NCBI GenBank assembly: GCA_003500135.1 | Contig: DNTA01000106.1 | Coordinates: 1 to 21,563 of the forward strand | Source of the DNA: Cytophagales bacterium | GTDB lineage: Bacteria; Bacteroidota; Bacteroidia; Cytophagales; Cyclobacteriaceae | DNA: 21,563 bases | Direction of reading: 5' to 3' | Part shown: positions 7,549-15,185 of the stretch, piece after piece | How the letters are laid out: every line of letters starts with the position of its first letter | How positions within the stretch are numbered: position 1 is the stretch's first letter | Made by a program: the position numbers and the translations under genes | Notes under the pieces: generated by a model | The model's database searches: none | The model's input: the letters and a program-made list of their open reading frames with translations, nothing else | What the model was told of the DNA's origin: nothing

Positions 7549-8297
7549 TATCCATAAACTTCTTTTACATAATTTGTTATGTCTGGCTCGGCCTTGCCGG
7601 AATAACATTTATAGCACTCCAGTTAGTCACCGCACCTTATGGCAGGCATGTTAAAAAAGGCTGGGGCGCTCTCATACCAAATCAACTTGGATGGTTTTTA
7701 ATGGAACTGCCCGCATTTACGATCATGTTCTTCTGCTGGATATGGTCCGAGTCCAGTAATTATGCTCAATTGCTCTTTGGTATTTGGAGCATGCATTATT
7801 TCTTTAGAACATTTGTATTTCCTTTTCGAATCAAAACAAAAGGTAAACAAATGCCCATATACATCATGTGGTCTGCGGTATTTTTCAATATTATCAATGC
7901 AGGAATTAACGGGTACTATCTGTCGGTTCTGGAGCACTATTCATCGGATGACTTCTACAGTTGGAAGTTTTACCTTGGGGCCTTCCTTTTTATAACAGGC
8001 TTTTTGGGCAACCAGATCAGTGATACGATTCTTATCCGTTTGCGTACGGATAGAGATCAGTCTTATAAAATACCTCAGGGTTTTTTATTTAAGTATGTCT
8101 CCTGCCCTAATCATTTCTGTGAAATTGTGGAGTGGGCCGGGTTTGCCATTATGGCCTGGAATTTACCAGCACTTTGTTTTCTGGCCTGGACCCTTGCCAA
8201 TTTATTACCACGAGCAATGAAGCATCATCAATGGTACCTCAACCAATTTCCGGATTATCCTAAAGATAGAAAAAGCATCATCCCTTTTGTTTTGTAG
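7545..8297 (+). CDS. 3-oxo-5-alpha-steroid 4-dehydrogenase (SRD5A-like) family membrane reductase
   Basis: A 250-residue polytopic membrane protein with about six to seven helices. It shows the steroid 5-alpha-reductase C-terminal domain (PF02544) with high fidelity: MELPAF (Glu54), MHYFFRTFVFPF (Tyr85), GNQISD (Asn156, Asp160), YKIPQGFLFKYVSCPNHF (Tyr174, Asn189), CEIVEWAGF (Glu193), LPRAMKHHQWY (Arg223, His227-228) and the ending FPDYPKDRKSIIPFVL. From memory these correspond to the NADPH- and steroid-contacting residues of human SRD5A2 (Glu57, Tyr91, Asn160, Asp164, Tyr178, Asn193, Glu197, Arg227). The family reduces the 4,5 double bond of 3-oxo-4-ene steroids or the 2,3 bond of polyprenols and enoyl-CoA. 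I chose ATG 7545, overlapping the SDR stop as ATGA, over an in-frame TTG at 7524. The native substrate is unknown. Confidence 0.88.
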   Translation: MISINFFYIICYVWLGLAGITFIALQLVTAPYGRHVKKGWGALIPNQLGWFLMELPAFTIMFFCWIWSESSNYAQLLFGIWSMHYFFRTFVFPFRIKTKGKQMPIYIMWSAVFFNIINAGINGYYLSVLEHYSSDDFYSWKFYLGAFLFITGFLGNQISDTILIRLRTDRDQSYKIPQGFLFKYVSCPNHFCEIVEWAGFAIMAWNLPALCFLAWTLANLLPRAMKHHQWYLNQFPDYPKDRKSIIPFVL

Positions 8298-8345
8298 CTT
8301 CACCAAAATATAACGATATTTAGTCCATTAATTCAGGTGGGTCTT

Positions 8346-10592
8346 ATGAGTAATAAGGTAGATACATTTGCAGAAAATATTGTGAAATATAAATGGCCGT
8401 TACTCTTGATAACCGGCATTATCACGGTTTTTTTTGGGCTTCAACTTCCTAAGTTAAGCATCAATTCAGACATCTTAAAATCACTACCAGACGACGACCC
8501 ACATGCACGGCTATTAAAGGATATAGGGATCAACTTTGGAGGTAATAATATCGGCCTACTCATCCTTAAAACAGACAATATATACAACACTGAAGTACTT
8601 ACCCATATTGCCACGATAACGGATAGTCTCGCTACCATTGAAGACATTATTTCAGTATCGAGCATCAGCAACATTATTAATATCGAGGGAAATGACTACG
8701 GAATTGAAGTAGGTAAGCTCATAGATCCTTATGCATTGCCTGACACTCAGGAAGCCTTTGATGATTTGCGCAAGCGTATTAGGAGTAACAAACTCTACAA
8801 AGACGCCATTGTATCAAAGGATGAAACTTCAGCCTTGATTTTGTTTTACCTCAGTGAAGATGCTAATGTAAAAGACGTCGCCGCAGCGGTTATTGAAAAG
8901 ACCGAGCAACTAAATCTTCCTGAAGACCTATATTTCGCAGGTTCACCCATGCTGGTCAGTTATATTTCAGACCTCATGAAAAAGGATCTGGTACGACTAT
9001 TACCATTGGCCTTTTTAGTCATTGCACTCGTACTTTTTCTCAGTTTTAGATCCTGGATGGGAGTAGTTCTGCCCCTGGGCACCGCAATCATCGCTATTGT
9101 CTGGACACTAGGCAGTATTGCCTGGCTAGGCTACAACATGTCTATGATATCAAATAACATCCCAATTATTTTATTGGCTGTTGGCAGTGCTTATACAATT
9201 CATGTAATCAATAAGATTCTATTGGAGACCGACCAGCAAAAAAGCAAACGCATAAGTAAAGGTTTAGCCAGTGTTACTACTGCCGTGGTACTGGCTGGTA
9301 TTACGACGGCCATTGGATTTATATCCTTCATTTTTGGAGCCTATTTAGAAATGATCGTTGAGTTTGGGATTTTCACAGCTTTAGGAACACTGTATTCATG
9401 TATTCTCGCCCTGACTTTCGCTCCTGCAATTATGTCAATTGGCACAAGACACAGCAGGAAATCTTCGTCTTACACAAAATTTCGGATAGCAGATACCATT
9501 GCCAGCCAACTGGTACAAATGACCTTAAAGAGACCCAAACGGATTATTGGGGTTTGGTTAGTCCTTATTGCTGTTGGGATTGCGGGTATTTTTAAAATTG
9601 ATCGAAGTGTGAATATTCAGGAATATTTTAAAGAAGGGAATCCTGCACGAACTGCAGAACAAATTATGATGGATAAGTTTGGAGGTACCAAACCTGTTTT
9701 TATGCGTTTCAAAGGTGATATTTTAAACCCACAACTACTTCAGAAAATGAAGGAAGCCTCTGAATACATGGAACAAAGCCCAGATATTAATTCTACGCTT
9801 TCGGTTGCGGATCTTATAGCGGAACTGAACTTTGCTATTACGGGTGAACGCAGTATCCCTGAAGATCCGGAGCAAATTCAGCAACTTTGGTTTCTTCTGG
9901 ATGGAAATGAAACCCTGGAGCGACTTGTTAGTCCGGACCTGAATCAGGCTATTATCATTTCTAAATTTAAATCCCCGGATAACCAGTCTAAACTAGAGTT
10001 CTCGGACTATATGAATGATTTCATCTCTCAACAAAGGTCCGAAACCATTGATATTGAAATAACGGGAATGCCGTTTGTAGATGTGGTCATGGATAAAAGC
10101 TTAATTAACAGTCAGATAGGCTCTATTTTGATTGCCTTGTTGTTTGTGGTCATAGTCATAGGGCTGGTATTGAAATCCTTTAAGTACGGTATTTTATCTA
10201 CAATGCCTATCGTAGCGGCAATCTCTCTTCTATTTGGTATCATGGGTCTGACAGGGATCTCCTTAAATATAGGAACTGTTTTGGTAGCGAGTGTGGCCTT
10301 GGGCATAGGAATTGATTATTCCATCCATATCATCGCACAATTCAACAAGCAATTAAAAATTCACAGCAATTTAAATCAAGCGATTTATGAAAGTGTTGCT
10401 ACCAGCGGAAAAGCGATTATCATTAATTGTCTTTCTGTGTCCTTAGGATTTTTGGTATTGATTTTTTCTGAAATGGTGCCATTATTGTATTTTGGAGTGT
10501 TGATTGCGGTAAGTATGATCAGTTCAGGTCTTGGAGCCCTGACCTTATTACCCGCTGTACTTTTAATAATTAATAAGGAAAATAATGAATAA
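8346..10592 (+). CDS. RND-superfamily (MMPL/HAE3-type) lipid-type exporter
   Basis: A 748-residue transporter of the resistance-nodulation-division superfamily, with the two-fold repeat of one helix, a large periplasmic domain and five helices. Helix 1 lies at about residues 17-35. The helix-4 motif is AVGSAYTIH (278-286) and the helix-10 motif GIGIDYSIH, with Asp657 as a likely proton relay. There is an SSD-like PxxxxxLGT...FGIFTALGT stretch. At this size it belongs with MMPL, HpnN and HAE3 proteins that move lipids (hopanoids, mycolates), rather than with 1000-residue AcrB-type drug pumps; no adaptor or TolC gene is near. The ATG at 8346 has AGGTGG six bases upstream and is preferred to a GTG at 8337. 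It overlaps the LolA-like gene by 8 bases. Confidence 0.85.
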   Translation: MSNKVDTFAENIVKYKWPLLLITGIITVFFGLQLPKLSINSDILKSLPDDDPHARLLKDIGINFGGNNIGLLILKTDNIYNTEVLTHIATITDSLATIEDIISVSSISNIINIEGNDYGIEVGKLIDPYALPDTQEAFDDLRKRIRSNKLYKDAIVSKDETSALILFYLSEDANVKDVAAAVIEKTEQLNLPEDLYFAGSPMLVSYISDLMKKDLVRLLPLAFLVIALVLFLSFRSWMGVVLPLGTAIIAIVWTLGSIAWLGYNMSMISNNIPIILLAVGSAYTIHVINKILLETDQQKSKRISKGLASVTTAVVLAGITTAIGFISFIFGAYLEMIVEFGIFTALGTLYSCILALTFAPAIMSIGTRHSRKSSSYTKFRIADTIASQLVQMTLKRPKRIIGVWLVLIAVGIAGIFKIDRSVNIQEYFKEGNPARTAEQIMMDKFGGTKPVFMRFKGDILNPQLLQKMKEASEYMEQSPDINSTLSVADLIAELNFAITGERSIPEDPEQIQQLWFLLDGNETLERLVSPDLNQAIIISKFKSPDNQSKLEFSDYMNDFISQQRSETIDIEITGMPFVDVVMDKSLINSQIGSILIALLFVVIVIGLVLKSFKYGILSTMPIVAAISLLFGIMGLTGISLNIGTVLVASVALGIGIDYSIHIIAQFNKQLKIHSNLNQAIYESVATSGKAIIINCLSVSLGFLVLIFSEMVPLLYFGVLIAVSMISSGLGALTLLPAVLLIINKENNE

Positions 10593-11331
10593 GATTACTC
10601 TTGTAGCTTCACTTATACTAGCAGGTCTGTTCTTTCAGGTGCATGGCCAGAATCCCCAGGAAGTGCTTAAAAAAATGGATGATTTGATGTCTGCGCCGAT
10701 AGACCGAGTGGCTACTGTACAAATGACTGTGACTAATAAAAGAGGGGAATCTAAAACAAGAGAGGCTGAGTTAAAACAAATGGGGGCGGGTTACCGTCTT
10801 TACCGGTACACCAAACCAGAAAATAAAGCAGGTATAGCCACACTATCCTTACCAGATGGCAAAATGTGGCTGTACATGCCAGCGTTTGGTAAAGCCATAA
10901 AAATTACTTTATTAAGTAAAAGCCAAGCCTTTACAGGAACAGACTTTTCATATGAGGACATGAGCGGGATCCCTTATAGCGACCGTTATACAGCAAATTT
11001 TGAAAACTCGCAAAATGAAAAGGAATTACTGCTCAACCTGAGCCCAAAATCCAAACAAACAGAATATTCGCGCATTTTATTAGCTTTGAACAAGCAGTAT
11101 GGATATCCCACACAAATGGCCTTTTACGATCAAAATGGTGCCTATATTAAAAAAGCAGATTACAACTACACTAAACAGGGTGGTTATTGGTATGCCAAAG
11201 AAGTAGTTATGACAGATCTTCGAAAAGATCATTCTACGGCCATTGAGATTATGAATATCCGTTTTGACACCGGCTTATCTGAAAAAGACTTTACAATTGA
11301 CGTCTTAAAAACACCATCTGAAAGCGACTAG
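10585..11331 (+). CDS. LolA-like outer-membrane lipoprotein-sorting protein (PF17131 type)
   Basis: A 248-residue exported protein with a signal peptide (residues 1-21, ending VHGQ). The mature part matches the LolA-like family that accompanies RND transporters: MTVTNKRGESKTREAELKQ, then KMWLYMPAFGKAIKITLLSKSQAF and GTDFSYEDMSG, then a paired strand RFDTGLSEKDFTI at the end. LolA-type proteins are half-barrels that carry a hydrophobic ligand across the periplasm. Its start codon lies inside the end of the RND gene, so the pair is coupled and presumably hands a lipid or lipoprotein from transporter to carrier. It is distinct from housekeeping LolA and I would not name it lolA. Its stop codon interlocks with that of the convergent START gene. 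Confidence 0.8.
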   Translation: MNKITLVASLILAGLFFQVHGQNPQEVLKKMDDLMSAPIDRVATVQMTVTNKRGESKTREAELKQMGAGYRLYRYTKPENKAGIATLSLPDGKMWLYMPAFGKAIKITLLSKSQAFTGTDFSYEDMSGIPYSDRYTANFENSQNEKELLLNLSPKSKQTEYSRILLALNKQYGYPTQMAFYDQNGAYIKKADYNYTKQGGYWYAKEVVMTDLRKDHSTAIEIMNIRFDTGLSEKDFTIDVLKTPSESD

Positions 11332-11966
11332 TTGTTGAGGAATTCATACCTCTTATCTTTATATTTTTGTTTTAAAAGCTCGGTCTTCACCGAACGCATG
11401 GTTTCAAAGGGCGATTCATCTGCAAATAAATTGGAAAGCCACCCGGGAATGCCTTTACCTGGATTGACATGCATCTCAAAAACAAGAGATAAATCACCTT
11501 CAGGTAGCACAGTAGCTTCCCAGTACCCTTCACCGGTGAGCAGCATCAAATCTTCATATTCATAAGAAGCATCATTTAAAAGTTGAATATCGATGCGCAA
11601 TTGCTTGTCATTAGCGTCCCATTTAAAAAGATTTCTGTAAATACCGTATCTGTTGCTGTATGGAAAGGGAGCTTTTGCTTCCGCAAAATAAACTTGCAGG
11701 GTATCTCCATGTCGTTCCAATAGTTCTGTTCGTTTCAACTTATAACCCCAGTTTTCAAGGCCATCAACATCTAAAATCAAGGCGACAAACGATGAAAGAT
11801 CTGCCTTTATAACAGCTGTCGATTTAAAGGCCTTAAAGTCTGAACCCTCTACTTTTTTTGTGTATACGGTAATTCCTTCATCATTCTTAACCTCTTTCCA
11901 TTCTGCTTGCCCGTTTAATTGCAAAATCACTGCAAAGTTGGCGAGGAGCAGACAAAGAAGTTTCAT
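11328..11966 (-). CDS. Secreted START-domain lipid-binding protein
   Basis: A 212-residue protein: a signal peptide (MKLLCLLLANFAVILQLNGQ) and a single START/SRPBCC helix-grip domain filling the rest. Recognisable START pieces are EWKEVKNDEGITVYTKKVEG at the start, the KAPFPYSNRYGIYRN strand pair, a WEATVLPEGDLSLVFEMHVNPGKGIPGWL stretch (here spanning about residues 140-170) and the amphipathic C-terminal helix beginning FETMRSVKTELLKQ. START domains bind one hydrophobic molecule, such as a sterol, phospholipid or polyketide, in a closed cavity. The signal peptide places it in the periplasm or outer membrane side. I chose the ATG at 11964-11966 because it gives a clean signal peptide and lies 10 bases past the sulfotransferase stop; the upstream open extension runs back through that gene. 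Confidence 0.8.
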   Translation of the reverse strand: MKLLCLLLANFAVILQLNGQAEWKEVKNDEGITVYTKKVEGSDFKAFKSTAVIKADLSSFVALILDVDGLENWGYKLKRTELLERHGDTLQVYFAEAKAPFPYSNRYGIYRNLFKWDANDKQLRIDIQLLNDASYEYEDLMLLTGEGYWEATVLPEGDLSLVFEMHVNPGKGIPGWLSNLFADESPFETMRSVKTELLKQKYKDKRYEFLNN

Positions 11967-11976
11967 TATCGGGGTG

Positions 11977-13119
11977 TTAAACCACCTGAATGTGCTCTGG
12001 AATCTCATATCCAAGCGCCTCCATAGTTGGTTGGAGGTGCTCCAAAAGTAATTCCATTTGAGATTTTGAGATGACATGTTTGTTCTTTTTGTAGGACCTC
12101 ATTTGATCGATATAGGATTGGAACTTAGGTTTCGCTGTACTATATCCTTCAATATTTAAATCCTTGTAAATGGATTCAATACTAGACAAAGGATTTTTCT
12201 CTAAGTTCTCAAAGGACACTTCTGCATACTGCTCCTCAGGGATAAGGTCCTTTTGACTAAAAAAGTCAACCATAATGGACATATACAAATCAATGATGCT
12301 TTGCTGGCGCTCCCTCTTTGAAATAGCTTGTAATTGTAAATGAGGCATCATGTTTTTAAAAAAATTATCCGTAGAGAGGAAGACCTCAAGAGGATTACGA
12401 TGAATAAAAATAAATTTTGCCTTTGGAAAGCTCTTCAAAAGATATTTGATCCGACCTGTATGACTTGGATTTTTGGAAAGATAAACCCGTTTACCCGTAT
12501 TTTTTAATGATTTTGAAATTAACAGTTCATAGTCCTGAGTCCATTGGTTAATTAGTTCTGAACTGGCGTTTTTAAACCGAATACTCCTTTCATAAATACG
12601 TCTTATATCCTTGGGAAACATCCAGAAATAATAAAAGCATAAGGGAGTTTTAGCACCCAAGGCAAACTCTTCTTCCTGGGGGAGTTGCATCCCCAGTCGT
12701 ACATTATCTCCAGCACGCTTCCCTGGTACGAGCAATCGTGCAAAACCTTCAAAGAGGAAATAACCAAGGCGATTAAATAAGGTATCAGGAAACACACTTT
12801 GATAGGTTGTTGTATAACCCATTTGGGGATCCTGAGCCATCAAATTGTGCAAATGCGTGGTACCACTGCGCCAGTGACCGATAATGAAAATAATTTCCGT
12901 TCCTTCCTTAAGTTGCTTATACCTGGGGTTGATAAAAAGACGCTCATAAGTCCGGAAAGGCCAATTGATCAGATTAATTAAAAGCGTTAAAAAAAAGCGA
13001 GGCCCATACCTCAAATCAATTTTAAAGTGACGCAGCAAAAACCAAAGTACATTTATTGAATACCCTACTGCCGGTGGCATCAGCACCCCTTTTTTGCTCA
13101 CTTTTTGAGTCGATTTCAT
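11977..13119 (-). CDS. PAPS-dependent sulfotransferase
   Basis: A 380-residue sulfotransferase of the Sulfotransfer_3 (PF13469) type. The 5'-phosphosulfate loop is IIGHWRSGTTHLH (residues 79-91), the equivalent of the P-loop that binds PAPS. The 3'-phosphate site is FIFIHRNPLEVFLST (236-250), with Arg241 and Ser249 in canonical positions, preceded by LSKNPSHTGRI (214-223). It has a hydrophobic N-terminal segment (about 22-53) that may attach it to the inner membrane. The family moves a sulfate group to a hydroxyl of a lipid, sugar or protein. It is followed after 10 bases by a START-domain gene and preceded by a beta-barrel gene, which favours a lipid acceptor; that is inference. PAPS synthesis genes are not in the window. 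Confidence 0.85.
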   Translation of the reverse strand: MKSTQKVSKKGVLMPPAVGYSINVLWFLLRHFKIDLRYGPRFFLTLLINLINWPFRTYERLFINPRYKQLKEGTEIIFIIGHWRSGTTHLHNLMAQDPQMGYTTTYQSVFPDTLFNRLGYFLFEGFARLLVPGKRAGDNVRLGMQLPQEEEFALGAKTPLCFYYFWMFPKDIRRIYERSIRFKNASSELINQWTQDYELLISKSLKNTGKRVYLSKNPSHTGRIKYLLKSFPKAKFIFIHRNPLEVFLSTDNFFKNMMPHLQLQAISKRERQQSIIDLYMSIMVDFFSQKDLIPEEQYAEVSFENLEKNPLSSIESIYKDLNIEGYSTAKPKFQSYIDQMRSYKKNKHVISKSQMELLLEHLQPTMEALGYEIPEHIQVV

Positions 13120-13206
13120 ACACCTTTACAGGAGACATTAATACCATTATTAGGGTCTCCCATGCCCTATATGAGATAGCACATTTAAGATACCAATGTG
13201 TAAGGT

Positions 13207-14040
13207 TTAATCATCCTTTTTTTTGTTTTTTTTGTCGAAAGTATAGGCATAGCCCAATGAAAACACAAGACTTCCCATATGTACATCCCCATAGGTATCT
13301 GTGTCCTTTTGAAGTGGAATTAATCCATAGCTCCCCCGGATATCCGCAATGATCTCATGCTTGGAATTAAGGGCATAGGAAGCCCCAACTCCCAGCATGA
13401 ACCCAAAGTCCATATCTGAGATATCATCATTGATGTCGTTGTCAGTATTAAAATCTTGTGCTGGAAGGTCAACTAAAATCCAGTCCTGGGGTGGGTCTTG
13501 AGGATTGGCAGGAATTTGTACAGGAACGGTTCCATTTGCGTCATAAAACAGTTGACTGGTACCAGAAGTTTGCTGCGTTGGGTTGATAATGAAGTCAGCA
13601 TAAACCCCACCATTTACATAAACACCCCATTTACTGCCAAGATGCCATTCGTATTTGGCCAGAATAGGAACCGTGATATAGGAGAACACAGCCGTATTTT
13701 CGAAACTAGCATAAACCGTTTGGCCTTGAGTAATAGCACTAAGAGCCGGATCTAATAAACTGTTTGGTATCGGTTGTAAACCATCGCGCTCTCCCCCTTT
13801 TCTGGCAAAGGCCACCTCAAATTTTAATGAGAAGTTTTCCGTTATACCATAATCTAGAAATACACCCCCATCGAATCCGGCAACGGAATTAAAACCTGAG
13901 CTAAATATATTATTATCACGGCTTTCTAAATCGGGAAGCCCGACTCCGAGGCGTACACCAAATTTTGTATCCTGAGCAAAAAGCCCTGAGCCCCAAAGGG
14001 TACAGCATATGAAAAGTAAAAAGATCTTTGTGTTTTTCAT
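13207..14040 (-). CDS. Outer-membrane beta-barrel protein (porin-family, PF13568-like)
   Basis: A 277-residue secreted protein with signal peptide (MKNTKIFLLFICCTLWGSGLFAQ). The mature part alternates amphipathic strands and turns (FGVRLGVGLPDL, GGVFLDYGITENFSLKFEVAFARKGG, ITVPILAKYEWHLGSKWGVYVNGGVY, FGFMLGVGASYAL, SLVFSLGYAYTF), the pattern of an eight-stranded barrel such as the Bacteroidota PorT/OMP_b-brl_2 family. A long acidic insert (residues 175-210, rich in D and N) may be an extracellular loop that binds calcium. A charged tail (DKKNKKKDD) ends it. It starts 17 bases after the DUF1295 stop on the same strand, so the two likely share a transcript. Its role may be as an outer-membrane anchor or sensor for the same locus; this is inference. 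Confidence 0.75.
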   Translation of the reverse strand: MKNTKIFLLFICCTLWGSGLFAQDTKFGVRLGVGLPDLESRDNNIFSSGFNSVAGFDGGVFLDYGITENFSLKFEVAFARKGGERDGLQPIPNSLLDPALSAITQGQTVYASFENTAVFSYITVPILAKYEWHLGSKWGVYVNGGVYADFIINPTQQTSGTSQLFYDANGTVPVQIPANPQDPPQDWILVDLPAQDFNTDNDINDDISDMDFGFMLGVGASYALNSKHEIIADIRGSYGLIPLQKDTDTYGDVHMGSLVFSLGYAYTFDKKNKKKDD

Positions 14041-14057
14041 TGAATTAAGTTTTAAAG

Positions 14058-15008
14058 TTAGTTATGTAATGATGAATTCTTTTTTGATTTAGGAATCGGC
14101 AAAAATCGCCGTACTCTCAACTGGTAGTCCTTATAACTTGGATATTTACCCGCACTAATTTCTTCACTAAATTCCGAGCTACCCTGAAAGAGCACTACCA
14201 ACAATAAACAACCGGAGATGCTCCAATTCAACCATTGAGACGAAGCAGCTACACTAAACAGGTAAAAGCTGATCCAAATCCCTTGTTCTGCAAAGTAATT
14301 GGGGTGCCTAGAAAAGGCCCATAAACCTTTATCAAGGAAGCCCTTTTTATAATCTCCTGTCAAGGGCTGCTGTTCTTTGAGCATCCGATGCTTTTTGCTC
14401 TGATAATTCCAATGCTGGTTATCGGCAATCGTCTCAAACACGATGAAAAAAAGCATCAAAATAGTGGCCACAATATCTAATGTCCCCAGCGGAGTATCAT
14501 TAAATTGAAGCGCTACAAGTATGGGAAGTGTAAACAATAATATTAAGATATTTTGATACCCGGAGATAAAAAACAGGTTAAACAAAGTCCATTTCCACCT
14601 GGGTTGAAACTCCTTTTTATCTCTAAGAATTTGCCATCGATAGTCTTCCTTTCCTTCCCAAAATTTGATGGAAAAAGCCCCGTGTCTCGAAAAATTGTAG
14701 GTTAATCGAAAGCCCCAGATCGCTACCAGTAGGGTCATTAGGACCAATCGTGGAGAATAGTCACCATAGTCCGCTACGATCCATGCATAAACGATGGGAA
14801 TAAGGCTCCAAAGCTTATCAACTTGAGAATTGTTGCCGGTAAGTTCCCCGACAATAAAACAGTACAGAATAACACCAATATTTACATAAACGACCGATTT
14901 TAATGCTAAATACTCCCTTTCGTCAAGCGGAGTTCCGAAGTAGTAAGTAAAAACGGGGACTATAAGAAGTGTGGTAATGAGTAGCGCAGCTATTTTTAAA
15001 ATATTCAT
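14058..15008 (-). CDS. DUF1295 membrane protein (steroid 5-alpha-reductase-like fold)
   Basis: A 316-residue polytopic membrane protein of DUF1295 (PF06966), in the same clan as steroid 5-alpha-reductases and isoprenylcysteine methyltransferases. Visible motifs are VDKLWSLIPIVYAW (residues 63-76), IWGFRLTYNFSRHG (97-110), the FETIADNQ segment (191-198) and FSRHPNYFAEQ (232-242), then GSSEFSEEISAGKYPSYKDYQ (276-296) near the C-terminus. SRHPNYFAE and KYPxYxxYQ are the hallmarks of the family and the analogue of the CPNYFGEIIEW region of SRD5A. It is one of two such folds in this locus. It leads the minus-strand group (beta-barrel, sulfotransferase, START). DUF1295 proteins are presumed NAD(P)H-dependent reductases of lipid double bonds, but mostly unproven. 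Confidence 0.83.
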   Translation of the reverse strand: MNILKIAALLITTLLIVPVFTYYFGTPLDEREYLALKSVVYVNIGVILYCFIVGELTGNNSQVDKLWSLIPIVYAWIVADYGDYSPRLVLMTLLVAIWGFRLTYNFSRHGAFSIKFWEGKEDYRWQILRDKKEFQPRWKWTLFNLFFISGYQNILILLFTLPILVALQFNDTPLGTLDIVATILMLFFIVFETIADNQHWNYQSKKHRMLKEQQPLTGDYKKGFLDKGLWAFSRHPNYFAEQGIWISFYLFSVAASSQWLNWSISGCLLLVVLFQGSSEFSEEISAGKYPSYKDYQLRVRRFLPIPKSKKNSSLHN

Positions 15009-15096
15009 GGATTATTTGGTCGGTTCGATGCTGATTAAACACATAAGTTGGGAATCGATAAAAAACATTATTTACTGAGGTCTAAAAACTTATACC

Positions 15097-15104
15097 CAAA
15101 TATA
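15097..15104 (-). promoter_or_regulatory. Possible -7 box for the DUF1295-to-START group
   Basis: On the minus strand the sequence reads TATATTTG, an exact TAnnTTTG match, 88 bases before the ATG at 15008. Seventeen bases upstream lies GTTT rather than TTTG, so the -33 element is imperfect. This is the best promoter candidate for the minus-strand group. Confidence 0.4.
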
Positions 15105-15185
15105 CTTATCGTCCTATTCATAAACATTTAATTTTCATGTTAAATACGCTCCCTCTATTAAGGGTCAATATACTATTTTTTTCTA

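Noticed and set aside
11967..12077. N-terminal extension of the START protein (MSSQNLKWNY...)
   Set aside because: It would overlap the sulfotransferase end by about 100 bases and bury the signal peptide at residues 38-57.
13130..13190. Inverted repeat TAGGG...CCCTA between the beta-barrel and sulfotransferase genes
   Set aside because: Five-pair stem without a T-run on either side; not distinguishable from chance.
13056..13352. A 98-codon plus-strand frame across the sulfotransferase start and the beta-barrel end
   Set aside because: It overlaps two convincing minus-strand genes and its translation shows no domain or signal pattern.
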